Origin: CAHJXF01 sp964657795
GTDB taxonomy: Bacteria; Pseudomonadota; Gammaproteobacteria; Burkholderiales; Burkholderiaceae_D
Assembly (NCBI GenBank): GCA_964657795.1
Contig: CAZZWS010000074.1
Coordinates: 1-17,415, forward strand
Direction: 5' to 3'
DNA length: 17,415 nucleotides
Below the pieces are notes generated by a model. That model made no database searches and had not been told where the DNA came from. It saw only the letters and a program-made list of their open reading frames with translations. Positions 14,688-17,415 of the stretch are shown piece by piece (within the stretch, counting starts at the first letter, position 1; each line of letters opens with the position of its first letter). The translations under genes and the position numbers were made by a program.

Positions 14688-16124
14688 ATGGATGTCATCG
14701 CACTGCTTCTGGTGTTGCTGGCCGGACTCGTCCTGGGCGCCGTCGCGGGGGGTCGGGTCGTGCGGCGCTCGCAGCACCTGACGGTCGAGGCCGCCGTCGC
14801 GTCGGCAGGCGCGGACGCGCAGGCCAGGCTCGCGGCTGCCGAGGCACGGCTCGGCGCACGCGACGACGAGTTGCGCGAGATCGGCGCGCGTCTCGATACG
14901 GCCATCGCCGAAGCACGGGAGAGCGGCGCGGCCCTGAGCGACGAGCGCGTGACGCGCGCCGGTTTGGCAGCCGAGTTGCGAGAAGAACGCGAACGCGCGG
15001 GCGAGAAGCTCGTGCTGCTGACGGCGGCGCGCGACGAGCTGTCGGCGCACTTCAAGGCGCTGGCCGGCGATGTGCTCGAACTCAATCGTCAACGGATGAG
15101 CGAGCAGCATCACGGCGCGCTCGACAACATTCTGAAGCCGCTCGGCGAGAAGCTGATGGCGTTCGAGAAGAAGGTCGAGGACACGTACGACAAGGAGGCG
15201 CAGCAGCGCGCATCGTTGCGGCAGGAAGTGCTCAACCTGCAGGCCGCGACCTTGCAGATCAACGAGGACGCGAAGAACCTGACGCGCGCGCTGAAGGGCG
15301 AGTCCAAGACGCGCGGCAACTGGGGCGAGGTCGTGCTCGAACGCGTGCTGGAGCGGTCCGGGCTGACGAAGGGCGTCGAGTACCACGTGCAGCACACGAT
15401 GACCGACGAGCAAGGCGTCGTCTCGCGGCCCGACATCGTCATCCGCCTGCCCGACGACAAGCACGTCGTCATCGACTCCAAGGTCTCGCTGGTCGCCTAC
15501 GACGGCTATCACGCGGCCGTCGACGACCTCGCGCGCACGACCGCCGGCAAGCAGCACGTCGACGGCATGCGACGCCACGCGAAGCAGCTCGGCGAGAAGA
15601 ACTACCAGGGCGGCAAGGAGGTCGACTCGCCCGACTTCGTCGCGATGTTCGTGCCCATCGAGCCGGCGTTCAGCCTCGCGTCGTCGCTCGACGCGGAGCT
15701 CTTTCTCGACGCGTGGGAGCGCAAGGTCGTGATCGTGACGCCGAGCACGCTGCTCGCGTTGCTGATGACCGTGCAGAGCCTCTGGCAGCGCGACAAGCAG
15801 ACGAGGAACGCGATCGAGATCGCCGAGGAGTCGGGCAAGCTGCACGACCAGTTCGTGCTCGTCATCGAATCGTTGCAGACGCTCGGCCGTGGCCTGAAGA
15901 GTGCGCAGGATGCGTTCGAGGAGACCGGCAAGCGGCTGGTCGACGGGCGCGGCAATCTGGTCGGCCGGATCAAGAAGCTCCAGGACATGGGCGCCCGCAC
16001 GAAGCGTCAGTTGCCGGCGGACCTGGTCGAGCGGGCAGGCAGCGTCCGCCAGACGGAGGCGGAGCCAGCGGCGTCGGCGCAGTCGGAAGCCAGGCGCGTC
16101 GGCGAATCCGGCGTGCCCGGCTGA
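14688..16124 (+). CDS. rmuC: DNA recombination protein RmuC
   Basis: RmuC limits recombination at inverted repeats and is predicted to be a nuclease. The 478-residue protein has an N-terminal membrane anchor (residues 3-20, very hydrophobic), a long Ala/Glu/Arg-rich coiled coil (about 30-200), and the RmuC nuclease core: RGNWGE at 209-214, RPDIVIRLPDDKHVVIDSKVS at 247-267 with D249, D263 and K265 as the PD-(D/E)xK-like residues, MFVPIEPAF near 320-328, and VIVTPSTLLALLMTVQSLW near 348-366. Length agrees with E. coli RmuC, about 475 residues. The start ATG 14688 has AAAGGAAA (14672-14679) upstream, a good ribosome site. The C-terminal 30 residues are a disordered Ala/Glu/Ser-rich tail. The gene is divergent from the isochorismatase-like gene and stands alone. 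Confidence 0.95.
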   Translation: MDVIALLLVLLAGLVLGAVAGGRVVRRSQHLTVEAAVASAGADAQARLAAAEARLGARDDELREIGARLDTAIAEARESGAALSDERVTRAGLAAELREERERAGEKLVLLTAARDELSAHFKALAGDVLELNRQRMSEQHHGALDNILKPLGEKLMAFEKKVEDTYDKEAQQRASLRQEVLNLQAATLQINEDAKNLTRALKGESKTRGNWGEVVLERVLERSGLTKGVEYHVQHTMTDEQGVVSRPDIVIRLPDDKHVVIDSKVSLVAYDGYHAAVDDLARTTAGKQHVDGMRRHAKQLGEKNYQGGKEVDSPDFVAMFVPIEPAFSLASSLDAELFLDAWERKVVIVTPSTLLALLMTVQSLWQRDKQTRNAIEIAEESGKLHDQFVLVIESLQTLGRGLKSAQDAFEETGKRLVDGRGNLVGRIKKLQDMGARTKRQLPADLVERAGSVRQTEAEPAASAQSEARRVGESGVPG

Positions 16125-16130
16125 GCGACG

Positions 16131-16158
16131 CGTCGACGAGGTTCGACGGCCGCTTTTT
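16131..16158 (+). terminator. Possible terminator of rmuC
   Basis: CGTCGA at 16131-16136 pairs with TCGACG at 16143-16148 around a 6-base loop, followed after five bases by TTTTT at 16154-16158. It begins six bases after the rmuC stop. The stem is short and the spacing to the T-run is longer than ideal. Confidence 0.35.
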
Positions 16159-16161
16159 GGC

Positions 16162-16167
16162 TAAACT
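16162..16167 (+). promoter_or_regulatory. Possible -10 element for the small exported protein
   Basis: TAAACT lies 57 bases before the ATG at 16225, in the only AT-rich part of the 100-bp space after rmuC. It matches four of six TATAAT positions. No good -35 is seen at the usual spacing. Confidence 0.25.
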
Positions 16168-16224
16168 GGGATCGACGACGACGGCAGCTCGATCCGTCGC
16201 TCGCATCCTTTCTCTGGAGTTCGC

Positions 16225-16644
16225 ATGAATCGTTCGTTCTGCTCGGCCGTCGTGCTGTCGGCCTTCACCATCGTCGCCGGCATGCCGATCGCGTGGGCCG
16301 ATGATGTGACCGCGGATGCGGGTCCCGCACCGGTCGACTGTCCTCAGCCGGAGGGCCCCATGCCCTTGAAGGCGTCGAAGGCCGAAGCCGCGAAGAACCA
16401 GCAACGCATCGACGCGTACAAGACCTGCGTGACCACCTACCAGATGGCCAACATCACGAAGGCCAAGGAGCTGCAGGCACAGGCGCAGAATCTACAGACG
16501 CAGGCGCAGACCATCGCGGCTCAGGCGCAGACCACGCAGGCGCGCGCGCAGGCTTATGCCAATGCCGCCAACGGGGCGATCGACGGATTCAACGCGTACG
16601 TCGCCAACCTGAATGCGCAGAGCCAGGACGCGCAGAAGAAGTAG
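16225..16644 (+). CDS. Small exported protein of unknown function, Ala/Gln-rich coiled coil
   Basis: The 139-residue protein begins with a signal peptide ending in AWA-DD (cleavage after about residue 25), so it is most likely periplasmic. Two cysteines, C39 and C68 (in YKTCVTTYQ), could form one disulfide. From about 78 to 115 the chain is a repeat of Gln-Ala pairs (AQAQNLQTQAQTIAAQAQ), expected to form a helix or coiled coil, followed by a tail with a DGFNAYVANLNAQ pattern. From memory, similar short proteins with two Cys and a FN-x-(F/Y)-x-x-x-LN end occur as unnamed hypothetical proteins in other proteobacteria. GGAG at 16216-16219, five bases before the ATG, is a good ribosome site. It is monocistronic and convergent with moeA, 27 bp away. 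No function is assigned. Confidence 0.8.
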   Translation: MNRSFCSAVVLSAFTIVAGMPIAWADDVTADAGPAPVDCPQPEGPMPLKASKAEAAKNQQRIDAYKTCVTTYQMANITKAKELQAQAQNLQTQAQTIAAQAQTTQARAQAYANAANGAIDGFNAYVANLNAQSQDAQKK

Positions 16645-16671
16645 CGGGTCCCAAGCCCTTTCGCGCAACGT

Positions 16672-17415
16672 TCACAGAAGGCCGCGAAACGGCCACGCCT
16701 CGACCGCCTCGCCGCGGGTCACGAAGCCCCGGTCGTGGTTCAGGACGATGAGGCAGTTCGCTTCGCTCATCGAGCGCAGTACGCCGGAGCTCTGCGTGCC
16801 GGTCGTGCGTACGTGCCACCCATCGTCCTCGCGGCGGGCGATGCCGCGCAGGAACTCGGTGCGTCCCGGCGCCTTCGCGAGGTCGTGGTCGCAGATCGCG
16901 GTGATGGATGGAATGGGGGCTGGCGTTCCGCCCGCCAGCGTGAGCAGGGCGTCGCGCACCAGCGCGTAGAACACGACCATCACCGCGACCGGATTGCCGG
17001 GCAGTCCGAACAGCAGGGAGGCGTGGCCGTCGCATGCGATGCGACCGAAGGCCATCGGCCGGCCGGGCTTGACCGCCAGCGTCCAGAAGTCCACCGACCC
17101 GAGCCGGGCCATCACGGTCCGCGTGTGGTCCGCGTCGCCGACCGACACGCCGCCGCTGGTGACGACGGCATCGGCGCGGACGCCGCTGCCGTCGTCACCG
17201 TGGCCACAGGCGCGGCGCAGGACCGCTTCGAGCGCGTCGGGATCGTCGTCGACGATGCCGAGATCGACGACGTCGACGTCGAGGCGCTTCAACATGCCGA
17301 TCAGCGTGTAGCGGTTGGCATCGCGGATCGAGCCCGGTCGCAGCGCTTCGTTCGCGTCACGCAACTCCGCGCCGGTCGAGAACACCGCAACCCGCGGACG
17401 GCGCAGCACGTCGAC
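16672..17415 (-). CDS. moeA: Molybdopterin molybdenumtransferase MoeA, C-terminal part (5' end outside window)
   Basis: MoeA inserts molybdate into adenylylated molybdopterin in the last step of molybdenum cofactor synthesis. The frame is open to the window edge, and 247 residues are visible, of about 400 to 420 in the full protein. Features: RRPRVAVFSTGAEL near the edge, PGSIRDANRYTLIGML, TSGGVSVGDADHT (the MoCF-binding-type glycine loop), VKPGRPMAFGRI, and LFGLPGNPVAVMV, the MoeA signature; then the C-terminal beta-barrel domain with RTEFLRGIA and SSGVLRSMSEANCLIVL. The order and spacing are those of MoeA rather than MogA or MoaB, which lack the barrel. The stop TGA is at 16674-16672. Nothing in the window tells which other cofactor genes lie upstream. 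Confidence 0.95.
   Translation of the reverse strand, partial: VDVLRRPRVAVFSTGAELRDANEALRPGSIRDANRYTLIGMLKRLDVDVVDLGIVDDDPDALEAVLRRACGHGDDGSGVRADAVVTSGGVSVGDADHTRTVMARLGSVDFWTLAVKPGRPMAFGRIACDGHASLLFGLPGNPVAVMVVFYALVRDALLTLAGGTPAPIPSITAICDHDLAKAPGRTEFLRGIARREDDGWHVRTTGTQSSGVLRSMSEANCLIVLNHDRGFVTRGEAVEAWPFRGLL

Overview
The window is a GC-rich, densely packed stretch of bacterial chromosome. RarA and SerS read closely like the Burkholderiaceae (Betaproteobacteria) versions, so a member of Burkholderiales in the wide sense is the best guess; I cannot fix the genus. There are 13 protein-coding genes, two of them cut by the window edges. I saw no rRNA, tRNA, CRISPR array, transposase or integrase. 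One assembly gap (10 N, 13135-13144) lies inside a regulator gene.

Layout. 1-513: the 3' end of a CHAD-domain protein, running into a convergent YpeA-type acetyltransferase (435-887, minus). 1014-2399: rarA, with a TTG start, sharing its stop region with a convergent PLP-dependent serine/threonine dehydratase (2396-3334, minus). 3613-6276: a large bacteriophytochrome hybrid kinase (PAS-GAF-PHY, HWE-type histidine kinase, receiver). 6361-8886: serS followed 12 nt later by a metC-like cystathionine beta-lyase, very probably one operon. 8887-10943: a stretch that looks less GC-rich than its flanks, holding one minus-strand lipoprotein gene of beta-propeller type with its own terminator, plus two gene-free spacers of about 400 bp. 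10944-13025: an exported serine hydrolase of the class C beta-lactamase fold. 12981-14503, minus: an isochorismatase-like hydrolase translationally coupled to a GlxA-type (DJ-1/PfpI plus AraC HTH) regulator. 14688-16124: rmuC. 16225-16644: a small exported protein rich in Ala and Gln. 16672-17415, minus: the 3' part of moeA.

How the genes relate. Most are housekeeping or metabolic and work independently: RarA and RmuC in replication and recombination, SerS in translation, MetC in methionine metabolism, MoeA in molybdenum cofactor synthesis. As I recall, rarA and serS lie next to each other in many Burkholderiaceae. Here a divergent pair, the dehydratase and the phytochrome, sits between them and looks like an insertion into a conserved block. 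The phytochrome is the most distinctive gene: its bilin-binding residues are intact, but the motif next to the attachment cysteine is divergent, kinase and receiver are in one chain, and no heme oxygenase gene is in the window. I did not find a convincing unknown multi-gene system.
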